A DNA stretch of 64,000 bases from Marivivens sp. (GTDB lineage: Bacteria > Pseudomonadota > Alphaproteobacteria > Rhodobacterales > Rhodobacteraceae), in NCBI GenBank assembly GCA_024642115.1, contig JAHEBU010000011.1, positions 62,001-126,000 on the forward strand. The letters run 5' to 3'. The notes under the pieces are model-generated. The model made no database searches. It saw only the letters and a list, made by a program, of their open reading frames with translations, and was not told the origin of the DNA. A program made the translations under genes and the position numbers. The stretch's first letter is position 1; every line of letters begins with the position of its first letter. Shown piece by piece: positions 16,355 through 24,629 of this stretch.

Positions 16355-17269
16355 ATGAAACACCTGCTCGCCCTCGCGCTTGCCACCACCGCCCTCGGCT
16401 CGATGGCCGCAATGGCCCATGCCGATGCCCACGGCATCAGCGAATTCCGCATCGGTCTGCTGGGCGGTGAAAACGCCACCGACCGGCTGAATTCCAACGA
16501 ATGTCTGCGCGCTTATGCCCAAGAGGCTCTGGGCGTCCCCGTCCGCCTGTTCGCCCCCGCCGACTACAACGGTGTGATGCAGGGGCTGCTGGGCGGCACC
16601 ATCGACATGGCGTGGCTGGGGGCGTCGTCCTATGCCGGCGTCTATGTGCAGGACCCGACCGCCGTAACCCCCGTTCTGGTCAAGGCCAACCTTGACGGAT
16701 CCTACACCTACCATTCCATCGGGATCGCCCGCAAAGACAGCGGCATCACCTCGATGGCCGACATGGTGGGCAAGGTTCTGGGCTTTGGCGATCCGAACTC
16801 CACCTCGGGCTTCCTGATCCCCTCGGTCGAACTGCCCGCCGATGGCTATTCCGTGACGGCGGGCGATTATTTCAAGGATGTCGTGTTCACCGGTGGCCAT
16901 GAACAGACCATCGTGGCGGTCAACAACGGCGACATCGACGGCGGCGTGACCTGGGCCGATGGCCTTGGCAACTGGGAAGACGGCTACAACTCCGGCGCCC
17001 TGCGCAAGGCCGTGGATGCCGGTCTGGTGGACATGAACGACCTCGTGCAGATCTGGATTTCCAAACCGATCCCCGAAGGCCCCGTCGTCGTGCGCAACGC
17101 GCTCCCCGAAGAGGTCAAGACGATCATGATCGACCTCGTCAAAGGTCTACACGACAAGGACCCCGATTGCGCCTATGGCGTCGCCGCCGGGGACACCGCC
17201 GGGTTCGTCCCGATCGACCCCTCTTTCTACGAAACCATTATCGCCGTGCGCCGGGCGCAGTCGAACTAA
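16355..17269 (+). CDS. phnD: Phosphonate ABC transporter substrate-binding protein
   Basis: A 304-residue periplasmic protein with signal peptide MKHLLALALATTALGSMAAMAHA and mature DAHGISEFRIGLLGGENATD. The family segments LAWLGASSYAGVY (seen here as MAWLGASSYAGVYVQDP), FGDPNSTSGFLIPS and ISKPIPEGPVVVRNALP are clear and match PhnD, whose ligand is 2-aminoethylphosphonate or alkylphosphonates. GGAG lies upstream of the start. The gene is followed by a stem-loop with a short T-run before phnE, which suggests that PhnD is made in excess over the membrane subunits. Confidence 0.94.
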   Translation: MKHLLALALATTALGSMAAMAHADAHGISEFRIGLLGGENATDRLNSNECLRAYAQEALGVPVRLFAPADYNGVMQGLLGGTIDMAWLGASSYAGVYVQDPTAVTPVLVKANLDGSYTYHSIGIARKDSGITSMADMVGKVLGFGDPNSTSGFLIPSVELPADGYSVTAGDYFKDVVFTGGHEQTIVAVNNGDIDGGVTWADGLGNWEDGYNSGALRKAVDAGLVDMNDLVQIWISKPIPEGPVVVRNALPEEVKTIMIDLVKGLHDKDPDCAYGVAAGDTAGFVPIDPSFYETIIAVRRAQSN

Positions 17270-17283
17270 GCCTTTGATCCATC

Positions 17284-17315
17284 GCGGGTCCCGGTTCTGC
17301 CGGGGCCCGCATTTT
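17284..17315 (+). terminator. Attenuator-like hairpin between phnD and phnE
   Basis: An 11-base stem GCGGGTCCCGG / CCGGGGCCCGC with one G-T pair and loop TTCTG, followed by ATTTTAT. Shape and T-run fit an intrinsic terminator, but it sits inside the phnCDE operon, so partial termination or mRNA protection upstream of phnE is more likely. Confidence 0.65.
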
Positions 17316-17335
17316 ATCTGACGGACGGAAAACCC

Positions 17336-18211
17336 ATGACCGACGCCACCACCGCCCTTGCCACAGGCGATCTTGCCGCGACGCAGACCAGCTACATGGC
17401 GCAGGTGCGGCGCAAACGGATGTATTCGGGGATCACCCTCCTGATCTTCGTCCTTCTGATGGTGTCGGGGTTCAACATCGCCGACGCGCGCAACGCGGGC
17501 GGGTTCTGGGACGGGCTGCACAACATCTTCGACTTCCCCTATGCCGTGGTGTCCGAGGCATGGGCAAAACGCGACCAGCTTCCCGCGCATATGCTCCACT
17601 ATGTCCCGGCGCTGGTCGAGACGATCAACATCGCAGCTGTATCGACCCTGATCGGGGCCTTGCTCGGGCTGGTGTTGTCGCTGCTGTCCACCCGGGGCAT
17701 GGCGCTCTGGCCCGCTCTGATGCCCGCGTTTCGTCGGATCATGGACATCATGCGGGCGGTCCCCGAAATCGTCATCGCTCTGGTGCTGATCTACATGATG
17801 GGCGGCGGGCCGGTGCCTGCGGTCGTGGCCATCGCGTTCCACACGGGCGGGGCGCTGGGCAAACTGTTTTCGGAAGTGAACGAAAACGCCAGCCTCCAAC
17901 CGATTGAAGGGCTCCATTCGGTGGGGGCCACGTGGTTCCAGCGGATGTGGCTCGGCGTCATTCCGCAGGTCGCGCCCAACTACCTCAGCTACGCGCTTTT
18001 GCGTTTTGAGATCAACATCCGCGCCTCGGCCATCCTCGGCTTTGTCGGGGCAGGGGGGATCGGCTACGAGCTGAAAAATTCCATGTCCTGGGGCATGGGC
18101 AAATTCGACGAAGCGGCGGCAATTTTCCTCCTCCTCTTCGCCACGATCATGGCGGTCGACCAGCTGTCGTCGCACTACCGCAACCGACTGACGCAAGGGG
18201 CGCGGACATGA
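17336..18211 (+). CDS. phnE: Phosphonate ABC transporter permease, first subunit
   Basis: A 291-residue inner-membrane permease. A basic N-terminus and a first helix (ITLLIFVLLMVSGFNIA) precede the BPD_transp_1 domain, which has about five further helices. The coupling region LFSEVNENASLQPIEGLHSVGATWFQRMWLGVIPQV is an EAA-type loop (from about residue 177). The C-terminal AGGIGYELKNSMSWGMGKFDEAAAIFLLLFATIMAVDQ is typical for PhnE. It overlaps the second permease by four bases (ATGA), and the two presumably form a heterodimer, as in other alphaproteobacteria. Confidence 0.93.
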   Translation: MTDATTALATGDLAATQTSYMAQVRRKRMYSGITLLIFVLLMVSGFNIADARNAGGFWDGLHNIFDFPYAVVSEAWAKRDQLPAHMLHYVPALVETINIAAVSTLIGALLGLVLSLLSTRGMALWPALMPAFRRIMDIMRAVPEIVIALVLIYMMGGGPVPAVVAIAFHTGGALGKLFSEVNENASLQPIEGLHSVGATWFQRMWLGVIPQVAPNYLSYALLRFEINIRASAILGFVGAGGIGYELKNSMSWGMGKFDEAAAIFLLLFATIMAVDQLSSHYRNRLTQGART

Positions 18212-19530
18212 CCATGTTGCTGACCGGCACCGACCTTAAACAACAGGCCGAGGGGCTGTTGGCCCGCAAACGGCTGGCGGCCATCGCCGTCCCCACCGTC
18301 ATCCTCGCCTATTTCATCTATATCTTCTTTGCCTTCGACATCGCCGGTCTCAGCCAGCGACTGCGGCTCGACAACGCGGCCACCCTCATCGCCGACAGCT
18401 ACAGCTACAAGACCGAGGTCACGCGCGACCACCGCACCGGCGCCACCACCGTCGCGATCGAGGGCGAGCGCAAGGGACAATACCCCGCGGACGCCCCACC
18501 CGACTGGGTGCAGGTGCAGGGGAACCGAACGGTGATCGACATGGGGCAGGGGCAGACGATCACACTCTTGCCCGACAACGCCGTCACCTACGTCATCCCC
18601 GGCTACGGGGTCATTCAGGCGCAACTGTCAAACGGCCGGATCACTTCGAACCTGACCGAACCGATCCCCGATTGGATCAACGCGTCCGGCACCCGCATCG
18701 CCATCACCACTGACACCGGGCGGCTGACCATCACCCGGTCGAAAACCGAAGTGTTCCGGTATTTCTGGGGGTGGGAGATGTTCTGGTTCGCCCTCGACAG
18801 CCCCTATGCCAACCACGGGGTCGTCAGCCTGCTCACCGGGCCGCAACTGGACCCCGCGCGGTCCAATATCGCGGGCATGTGGAACGATTTCTGGATGAAC
18901 CCGGTCTGGCGGCACGCCGACACGGCCTGGGCGATATCGGAAACGATCCTCATGGCATTTCTGGGCACCTTCGGGGCGGCGCTGATCGCCCTGCCGCTCG
19001 CGTTCATCGCCGCGCGGAACTTTACGCCCAATAGGGTGGCACGGTTCGGCATCCGGCGGCTGTTCGACTTTGTGCGGGGGGTGGACGCGCTGATCTGGAC
19101 CATCGTCCTGTCGCGGGCCTTTGGGCCCGGCCCGTTGACCGGGGCGCTTGCCATCCTCGTGACGGACAGCGGCACCTTTGGCAAGATATTCTCGGAGGCG
19201 CTTGAAAACGTGGACGACAAACAGATCGAGGGGATCGCCTCGACCGGGGCCAAACCGGTGCAACGCTACCGGTTCGGGGTCATCCCGCAGATCACCCCGA
19301 TCCTGCTGTCCCAGATCCTCTATTTCCTCGAATCCAACACCCGCAGCGCGACGATCATCGGGGCGATCACCGGCGGGGGGATCGGGCTGTTGCTCACCCA
19401 GGCCATGCAGACCCAAAAGGACTGGGAGGAGGTGACGTTCTACATCATCCTCGTCATCCTGATGGTCATTGCGATGGACTGGCTGTCGGGGATGCTGCGG
19501 CGGCGGCTCATTCAGGGCAGCGGCGGCTGA
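18208..19530 (+). CDS. phnE: Phosphonate ABC transporter permease, second subunit with long extra domain
   Basis: A 440-residue permease, about 150 residues longer than a standard PhnE. The first helix (AVPTVILAYFIYIFFAFDIAGL) is followed by a roughly 190-residue hydrophilic segment (about 50-240) with regularly spaced beta-prone stretches such as HRTGATTVAIEGERKGQ and GQTITLLPDNAVTYVIPGYG, predicted to lie in the periplasm. The BPD_transp_1 domain follows, with the EAA loop IFSEALENVDDKQIEGIASTGAKPVQRYRFGVIPQITP. An extended PhnE2 occurs in Rhodobacterales and rhizobia; the role of the extra domain is not known to me. It is coupled to the first phnE by ATGA. Confidence 0.92.
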   Translation: MTMLLTGTDLKQQAEGLLARKRLAAIAVPTVILAYFIYIFFAFDIAGLSQRLRLDNAATLIADSYSYKTEVTRDHRTGATTVAIEGERKGQYPADAPPDWVQVQGNRTVIDMGQGQTITLLPDNAVTYVIPGYGVIQAQLSNGRITSNLTEPIPDWINASGTRIAITTDTGRLTITRSKTEVFRYFWGWEMFWFALDSPYANHGVVSLLTGPQLDPARSNIAGMWNDFWMNPVWRHADTAWAISETILMAFLGTFGAALIALPLAFIAARNFTPNRVARFGIRRLFDFVRGVDALIWTIVLSRAFGPGPLTGALAILVTDSGTFGKIFSEALENVDDKQIEGIASTGAKPVQRYRFGVIPQITPILLSQILYFLESNTRSATIIGAITGGGIGLLLTQAMQTQKDWEEVTFYIILVILMVIAMDWLSGMLRRRLIQGSGG

Positions 19531-19626
19531 CCGCTGGTTTCACCGGGACTCTGGCGAATAGCCGCGCTAGGGTCGGGGCAGGCTTGGACGACACAAAGGC
19601 CAATCCTCTGACCAAAGGCAGGCCCC

Positions 19627-20031
19627 ATGGAAATGTTACAGATCGTCTATTCCTCACAACCCTTCGGCTATGACGCAGGGATGCTGATCGGCATCCTGCT
19701 GGACGCGCGGCGGTGCAACACCCGCAACGACGTGACCGGGGCACTGATCTGCCGCGACGACATCTACCTGCAACTTCTCGAAGGACCAGAGTTGGCGGTG
19801 CGGGCGACGCTCGACCGGATCAAACGCGACGACCGGCACCTCAACGTGGTCGAACACATGAACCGAAAAATAACTGACCGGATGTTCGGGCGGTGGGCCA
19901 TGCTCGACGATCCCGCAACCTCCTGGCTCTGGCCGCGCGACCGGATTTCGGACGGTGTGCCGGTGGGGGCGACAACACCGCAGATTCTGGCTGTGTTCGA
20001 ACGACTGGCACGGGAAAAGGCGGACGAATAG
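19627..20031 (+). CDS. Stand-alone BLUF-domain blue-light sensor protein
   Basis: A 134-residue single-domain protein. The BLUF landmarks that bind FAD and switch on blue light are present: Tyr8 in LQIVYSS, Asn31 in ARRCNTRNDVTGAL and Gln49 in DDIYLQLLEG. A conserved tryptophan/methionine pair follows in FGRWAML. The protein ends soon after the domain, so it is a short BLUF type that must act through a partner. It lies downstream of phnE in the same direction after 96 bases, and no EAL, GGDEF or regulator gene is adjacent. Photoreceptor identity is firm; the output is unknown. Confidence 0.9.
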   Translation: MEMLQIVYSSQPFGYDAGMLIGILLDARRCNTRNDVTGALICRDDIYLQLLEGPELAVRATLDRIKRDDRHLNVVEHMNRKITDRMFGRWAMLDDPATSWLWPRDRISDGVPVGATTPQILAVFERLAREKADE

Positions 20032-20211
20032 GCCTAAGGGTGCGGCCTTGGCACAGGATCATCCTGAAAATTGCCGGAAAAGACGACGTGCCGGGGGCGT
20101 GCGGTGTTCGTTTTCCACCTCTTTTCGTTGGAAACAGACCAAATCACCGCTCTGCGTCCCGATCGTTCGTTCCCAAGACGCATGTTGGCCCAATACGCAT
20201 CTAGCATTTAC

Positions 20212-21294
20212 CTAAGGGACCATCGCCCCACCTTGCGGGGCGGCCCGCACGCCCGGCTGATCGACCACCAGATCGGTCAGCATCGCACCCGCCCACATTG
20301 CCGTCAGGGCGACCCATGCCGTCGCCACAAAGATCGACCCGCCGGTGACCCCCGCGCCAATGGCGCATCCCCCCGCCAGCATGCCGCCAAACCCCATGAG
20401 CGCCGCGCCAAACATCGACCGCTTCATGTTGTCGGCGTCCTGAAATCCCTGAAACGCGAATTCGCCCGCCATCACGCTGGCCACAAATGCCCCGACAAAC
20501 ACCCCCGGCACCAGTCCGATTTCAAAGCTCAGCCCGGACCCTTCGGTCAAAAGATACATCAACGTCTTGGCCGAAGGGCCTGTAAACGTGGCGCTTTCCA
20601 CCAGAACCGGGTCAAAGGCGACTTGGCTCAGGGCAAAGGTCAGAACCCATCCCACTGCCACCGCAAACCCCACGCCCGAGGCAAAGATCAGTTTGGCCAG
20701 CCCCATCTTGTTGCGCCGGGCCAGCACGATGGCAAACCCCGCCAGCCCAAGGCCCAGGGCCAACCCACTGAAATCTGGCAGACCCGCCGCCTCGATCAGG
20801 TTCACGTTATGCCCGCCCGGCGTGACCCACATCGCGGCGATCCTTGTGCGCAACGGGGCCAGCCACCCCCCCAACGCCATCTGCGCCACTACGGCAAAGA
20901 TCAGACCCGACACCAGCGACCGCAGGTTGCCCGTGGCCGCCAGCACCAGCAACCGGCCCGAACAGCCCCGGGCCAGCACCATGCCGACGCCAAACATCAG
21001 CCCTCCCATGATGGCCCCCGACCATGATCCGGCGACCGCCATGATCCGCGCCTCGGACGGTTGCAACAGGCCTGTCAGGATGGCCGCCTGCACCCAGACC
21101 AGCGCGGTGGAAAAGGTCAGCAGCCAGACCGACATGCGCGGCCCCATCTGCCCCCGGGCGAATTCCACCGTGGCTGCCCGCAGACAAAACGCCGATCGCT
21201 GGGCGGCCACCCCGAACAGGATGCCCGTGATGACCCCGAACAGGGCGCCCGTCGGCGCATCGCCCAACCAGTCGACAAGCGGTAAAAGGGTCAT
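20212..21294 (-). CDS. YeeE/YedE family sulfur-compound transporter
   Basis: A 360-residue multi-pass membrane protein with about nine to ten helices. It carries the two conserved cysteine motifs of the family, LARGCSGRLLVLAATGN and MLAGGCAIGAGVTGGS, which form the path for thiosulfate or a related sulfur species in YeeE. The start at 21294 follows AGAGGCC; an in-frame extension to 21408 lacks a ribosome site and would cover the promoter. No tusA-like or rhodanese gene is adjacent. Its promoter region carries an FNR/CRP-type palindrome and a TATACT element. Confidence 0.9.
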   Translation of the reverse strand: MTLLPLVDWLGDAPTGALFGVITGILFGVAAQRSAFCLRAATVEFARGQMGPRMSVWLLTFSTALVWVQAAILTGLLQPSEARIMAVAGSWSGAIMGGLMFGVGMVLARGCSGRLLVLAATGNLRSLVSGLIFAVVAQMALGGWLAPLRTRIAAMWVTPGGHNVNLIEAAGLPDFSGLALGLGLAGFAIVLARRNKMGLAKLIFASGVGFAVAVGWVLTFALSQVAFDPVLVESATFTGPSAKTLMYLLTEGSGLSFEIGLVPGVFVGAFVASVMAGEFAFQGFQDADNMKRSMFGAALMGFGGMLAGGCAIGAGVTGGSIFVATAWVALTAMWAGAMLTDLVVDQPGVRAAPQGGAMVP

Positions 21295-21346
21295 CCGGGG
21301 CCTCTCTTGGTTGCCCCCCTCGTGGCAGTATATGGGGCATGTGTCT

Positions 21347-21360
21347 TTGATCCAGATCAC
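21347..21360 (-). promoter_or_regulatory. FNR/CRP-type binding site upstream of the sulfur transporter
   Basis: On the minus strand the site reads GTGATCTGGATCAA, 9 of 10 matches to the FNR half-sites TTGAT-N4-ATCAA. A TATACT -10-like hexamer (minus strand of 21327-21332) lies 14 bases further downstream, which places the palindrome over the -35 region and about 53 bases before the ATG. A nearly identical site (GTGAT-N4-ATCAA) precedes the adhesin gene at 55522. Confidence 0.5.
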
Positions 21361-21423
21361 GGCGGGCCGGGGCAGTGAAAAGGCCTTGCTTTGAATTGTT
21401 ACAATCAATCAATATGTTAGAAA

Positions 21424-21441
21424 GCGTTCACGTTTGAACGC
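21424..21441. promoter_or_regulatory. Inverted repeat before the hexapeptide transferase gene
   Basis: GCGTTCA and TGAACGC (7-base perfect arms) flank a CGTT centre and end 19 bases before the chosen ATG. The repeat overlaps a possible TTG start at 21434, which speaks for the start at 21461. It could be an operator or a leader hairpin. Confidence 0.4.
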
Positions 21442-21460
21442 CCCTTTGACGGTGTCCCTG

Positions 21461-22078
21461 ATGATGACAAGACTCGACCCCGATACCCCCCTCATCCACC
21501 CCGATTGTCAGATCACCGACGTCACCTTTGGCCGCTATTGCGAGGTCGGGCAGGGCAGCCGGATCGCCCATTCCATCCTTGGCGATTATTCCTACTGCGA
21601 CCGTCTGGCCGACATCGCCAACGCCCGGATCGGCAAGTTCGCTAACATCGCCGCCTTCGTCCGGATCGGCGCGACCGACCACCCGATGGACCGGGCGAGC
21701 CTGCATCATTTCATGTATCGCTCGGCCTCTTACTGGGACGACGCGGGCGATGATGAGGCGTGGTTCGATCACCGCCGGTCCCGCCTCGCCCACATCGGCC
21801 ACGACACCTGGATCGGCGGGGGGGCGATGATCAAGCCCGAGGTCACGGTGGGCGACGGTGCCATCATTGGATCGGGGGCCATCGTGACCCGCGACGTTGC
21901 CCCCTATACGATCGTCGCGGGCAATCCGGCGCGAAAAATACGCGACCGCCAGCCCCCCGACATCGCCGCCCGGCTGATCCGGCTCGCCTGGTGGGACTGG
22001 AGCCATGATCGGCTGCGCGAGACGCTGACGGACTTTCGGACGCTCAAGGCCGAGGCGTTCCTGGATCGCTATGAATGA
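21461..22078 (+). CDS. Phosphonate-cluster hexapeptide-repeat acetyltransferase
   Basis: A 205-residue left-handed beta-helix acyltransferase (DapH/GlmU/xenobiotic acetyltransferase type). Hexapeptide turns such as VTFGRYCEVGQGSRIAHS, ANARIGKFANIAAFVRIG and IGHDTWIGGGAMIKPEVTV-GDGAIIGSGAIVTRDV are obvious. The C-terminal IVAGNPARKIRDR closes the fold. Members of this subfamily accompany C-P lyase genes and may protect or detoxify aminoalkylphosphonates by acetylation, as PhnO does; that role is inferred. I chose ATG 21461 (second ATG 21464); a TTG at 21434 falls in an inverted repeat. It ends exactly where the opposite-strand phnM-like gene ends (22078/22079). Confidence 0.85.
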   Translation: MMTRLDPDTPLIHPDCQITDVTFGRYCEVGQGSRIAHSILGDYSYCDRLADIANARIGKFANIAAFVRIGATDHPMDRASLHHFMYRSASYWDDAGDDEAWFDHRRSRLAHIGHDTWIGGGAMIKPEVTVGDGAIIGSGAIVTRDVAPYTIVAGNPARKIRDRQPPDIAARLIRLAWWDWSHDRLRETLTDFRTLKAEAFLDRYE

Positions 22079-23260
22079 CTATTCGGCCGCGATCCTGACG
22101 GCGGAGCCGGCCGCCATGAACCGCAGCGCCGCCGCCCCGCCGAGGTAGGCCAGACGCCCGGCCACGATGGTTGCCGCGACCTGCCGGGTTTCCTTGTCGA
22201 TCATCACCAGATCGGCCCGCTTGCCCGCAGCGATTTCGCCCCGGTCGGGCAGGTGCAGGATACGGGCCGGATTGGTCGAAATCATCGCCCAGGCGGCGGG
22301 CAGCGACAGGACCCCGTCATCCACCAGCCGGAACGCGGCCTGCGCCAAGGCCGGATAGAAATAGTCCGACACCAGCGCGTCGCACTTGCCCGCCCGGATC
22401 AGGCTGACCGCCGCGATATTGCCTGCCTGCGATCCGCCCCGCACCACGTTGGGGGCGCCCATCAGAACCGGATCGCCGACCGCCTTGGCGACCTTGGCGG
22501 CGTGTGACGAAGTCGGGAATTCACAGATCTTGGCCCCCAACATCGAAAACATCTCGCGCGTTTCGCCGTCCGGGTCGTCGTGGCTGCCATAATGAACACC
22601 CAGGACATCGAACGCCTCGGCCAAACGACACAGACGGCGGGGGACCTCGCCCGACCGGGCCTTGGCCTCGGCCACGATGGCCATCAACTCCTTGCCGGAC
22701 TTGCCGCTTTTGCGGGCCCAGGCGGCGACGTCCGAGGGGTTGACCGCCCACATCTCGACCGCCTCGTCGAGGTGGTTGTTGAATACGACATAGTCGATGT
22801 CATAGCGGCGGACGGCGGCCAGCAGACGGTCCGCACTGTCATGGGCATGGGTTTCATAGCGGATCTGAAGGCGCAGGTCGCACAGCATCCGGGGTCGGTA
22901 GGCGGCCAGCGTCGCCATCACCTGTTCGGCGAAATCCGGGCCGCGCATACCTCCCTCCCACGACCAGCTTTGGGCCAACCACGCGGTTGTCACCCCATTG
23001 GCCGCCGCATCGCGGTCCGCGCCGATCAGGCCGGTCTGGATCGGAAACGGGGCGGACGGGCGGGGGGCGATGTGCCGTTCGAATGCGTCACCATGCAGGT
23101 CGATGATGCCGGGCAGGATGTAATATCCGCTCAGGTCCACGGCCGGAAACGGCCCCGCGCTGATCTGCCCGTCGGCAATCGCCACGGTCCGGTCGGACAG
23201 GTGACCATCGCGCAGGACGGTCGCGCCGGTCAGGCGCAGCGGGGGCAGGCAGGTGTCCAT
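22079..23260 (-). CDS. phnM: PhnM-like amidohydrolase, second paralogue
   Basis: A 393-residue amidohydrolase of the PhnM family (alpha-D-ribose 1-methylphosphonate 5-triphosphate diphosphatase), which removes pyrophosphate from the product of PhnI and its partners. Metal-site features are kept: DLHGDAFERHIAPRP with His56 and Asp58, GVHYGSHDDPDG, GAPNVVRGGSQAGN and SDYFYPA. It differs clearly from the other phnM at 31267-32409 (HTD versus HGD; extra AQSWSWEGGMRGPDF segment). It lies behind phnF on the minus strand with 74 bases between, so it is probably co-transcribed with the regulator. Whether it shares the PhnM substrate or acts on another phosphonate intermediate is open. Confidence 0.87.
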   Translation of the reverse strand: MDTCLPPLRLTGATVLRDGHLSDRTVAIADGQISAGPFPAVDLSGYYILPGIIDLHGDAFERHIAPRPSAPFPIQTGLIGADRDAAANGVTTAWLAQSWSWEGGMRGPDFAEQVMATLAAYRPRMLCDLRLQIRYETHAHDSADRLLAAVRRYDIDYVVFNNHLDEAVEMWAVNPSDVAAWARKSGKSGKELMAIVAEAKARSGEVPRRLCRLAEAFDVLGVHYGSHDDPDGETREMFSMLGAKICEFPTSSHAAKVAKAVGDPVLMGAPNVVRGGSQAGNIAAVSLIRAGKCDALVSDYFYPALAQAAFRLVDDGVLSLPAAWAMISTNPARILHLPDRGEIAAGKRADLVMIDKETRQVAATIVAGRLAYLGGAAALRFMAAGSAVRIAAE

Positions 23261-23334
23261 GGGTTGGTCGTCTCACAGAGGGATTTTTGCTGTGGATAAC
23301 TGCCCCATGTTTCGGCGGTATGACAGATTCCGCC

Positions 23335-24072
23335 TTATTCTACGCCGCGTTGCGGTGCATCTGGCCCCAGTGTCAGCGTGATCCGATCGCCCGCGAACCA
23401 CGTCGTCCCGAATTCCACAGGCCGCCCGGCAATGTCGGTATTCACAGCCACCGACCGCAAAAGCGGGGCGCCTTCGCGCAGCCGCAGGTGGATCGCCTGG
23501 GTCGGCGTGGCCAGAACTGCCGTCAGACGGGTCGATTGCCGCACATAGTCAGCCACACCACAGGCGGCCAGCGCCCGCGTGACGGACGGTTCAGCCCTTA
23601 GCGCAGGGGGAAGGGCGGCAAGGCGGTCGGCGGGAAACACGCTCAGAAACAGGGCGATGGGCTGGGCATCGGCCAGCGATACGCCTTCGAACGCATGGAC
23701 CGGATCGCCCGGTGCCAGCCCCAGCGCCGCCGCCTCGCCCTTGTCGCAGGGGCGGGTGGTCAGCGACAGCACCTGGCGCGAGGCCAACTGCCCGTTGGCG
23801 GCCAAGTTCTGATGAAAGCGGACCCGCTGGCCCAACCGGTAATCGGTCGGCCGACCCTGCACGAACACCCCCGCCCCGCGCCGGGGCAGGACCAGCCCAT
23901 CCTCGGCCAATTGGGCAAGCGCGCGGCGGACCGTGTGGCGGTTGACGCCAAATCGGATGGCCAGCGCCGCCTCGGTCGGCAGTTTGTCACCAGGGGCGTA
24001 GTGTCCGGCGCCGATGTCTTTGGTCAGGGTGCGGGCGATGGCCTCCCAGATCGGGGTGCGCGTGGGGCTCAT
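23335..24072 (-). CDS. phnF: Phosphonate metabolism GntR-family repressor
   Basis: A 245-residue HutC-subfamily GntR regulator. The winged helix is at residues 8-72 (YAPGDKLPTEAALAIRFGVNRHTVRRALAQLAEDGLV, then RRGAGVFV). The UTRA effector domain runs from about 90 to the end (HAFEGVSLADAQPIALFLSVFPADR, RPVEFGTTWFAGDRITLTL). It is divergent from phnG with 101 bases between, and that region carries a palindromic TTGTCTA repeat. It likely represses phnGHI and its own gene and responds to a phosphonate or C-P lyase intermediate. Confidence 0.92.
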   Translation of the reverse strand: MSPTRTPIWEAIARTLTKDIGAGHYAPGDKLPTEAALAIRFGVNRHTVRRALAQLAEDGLVLPRRGAGVFVQGRPTDYRLGQRVRFHQNLAANGQLASRQVLSLTTRPCDKGEAAALGLAPGDPVHAFEGVSLADAQPIALFLSVFPADRLAALPPALRAEPSVTRALAACGVADYVRQSTRLTAVLATPTQAIHLRLREGAPLLRSVAVNTDIAGRPVEFGTTWFAGDRITLTLGPDAPQRGVE

Positions 24073-24128
24073 GTCATCAAAACTTCACGCAAAGGGGGCT
24101 TGTTCGACTCGGACGGCAAGGTTAGAAT

Positions 24129-24156
24129 TTGTCTAGTTGTATAGTAACTTAGACAA
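24129..24156. promoter_or_regulatory. Candidate PhnF operator between phnF and phnG
   Basis: Left arm TTGTCTAGTT (24129-24138) and right arm AACTTAGACAA (24146-24156) form an inverted repeat with one extra A in the right arm and the spacer GTATAGT. A third GTCTAGA half-site sits at 24168-24174, touching the phnG start codon. HutC-type GntR proteins bind GT-N-TA-type palindromes of this kind, and the divergent position fits autoregulation plus control of phnGHI. Confidence 0.6.
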
Positions 24157-24173
24157 CTCGGCAAGGTGTCTAG

Positions 24174-24629
24174 ATGACCGAAATCAGCAGCGACCAAAGC
24201 GCCCGCAAGGACTGGATGAGCCTGATGGCCAAGACCCCGCCGGGCCGTCTGGCGGACCTGTGCCAGCAGGCGGGGCTGGACTGGCCGGGCGACTGGTTGC
24301 GCCCGCCCGAGGTGGGCAGCGTCATGGTGCGCGGTCGCATGGGCGGCACGGGCGCGCCATTCAATCTGGGCGAGATGACGGTCGCCCGGGCGTCGGTCCG
24401 GTTGCCGGAGGGGGCTGTCGGCCACGGCTATGTGCAGGGGCGCGACCGGCAGGCGGCAGGCTGGGCGGCGCTGGTCGATGCGCTGATGCAGACCGGGCGG
24501 GCAGGGGCATTGCGCGGGGCCGTTCTGGACCCGCTGGCGGCCGAGGCGACGGCGCGCCAGACCGCCCGCGCGGAAAAGGCCGCAGCCACCAAGGTCGAAT
24601 TCTTTACGCTGGTCAGGGGAGAAGATTGA
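24174..24629 (+). CDS. phnG: C-P lyase core subunit PhnG
   Basis: A 151-residue subunit of the PhnGHIJ carbon-phosphorus lyase core complex. The family pattern is clear: WMSLMAKTPPGRLADL, PEVGSVMVRGRMGGTGAPFNLGEMTVARASV and GHGYVQGRD. The C-terminal AATKVEFFTLVRGED ends the protein. With PhnH and PhnI it takes part in coupling phosphonate to ATP-derived ribose triphosphate. Its stop overlaps the phnH start (TGATG), indicating coupled translation. The third half-site of the PhnF-type repeat touches its start codon. Confidence 0.94.
   Translation: MTEISSDQSARKDWMSLMAKTPPGRLADLCQQAGLDWPGDWLRPPEVGSVMVRGRMGGTGAPFNLGEMTVARASVRLPEGAVGHGYVQGRDRQAAGWAALVDALMQTGRAGALRGAVLDPLAAEATARQTARAEKAAATKVEFFTLVRGED

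Noticed and set aside
20032-20211. Possible small gene between the BLUF and sulfur-transporter genes
   Set aside because: Short frames there have no ribosome site or consistent codon use, and they overlap the transporter's end. I see only non-coding sequence.
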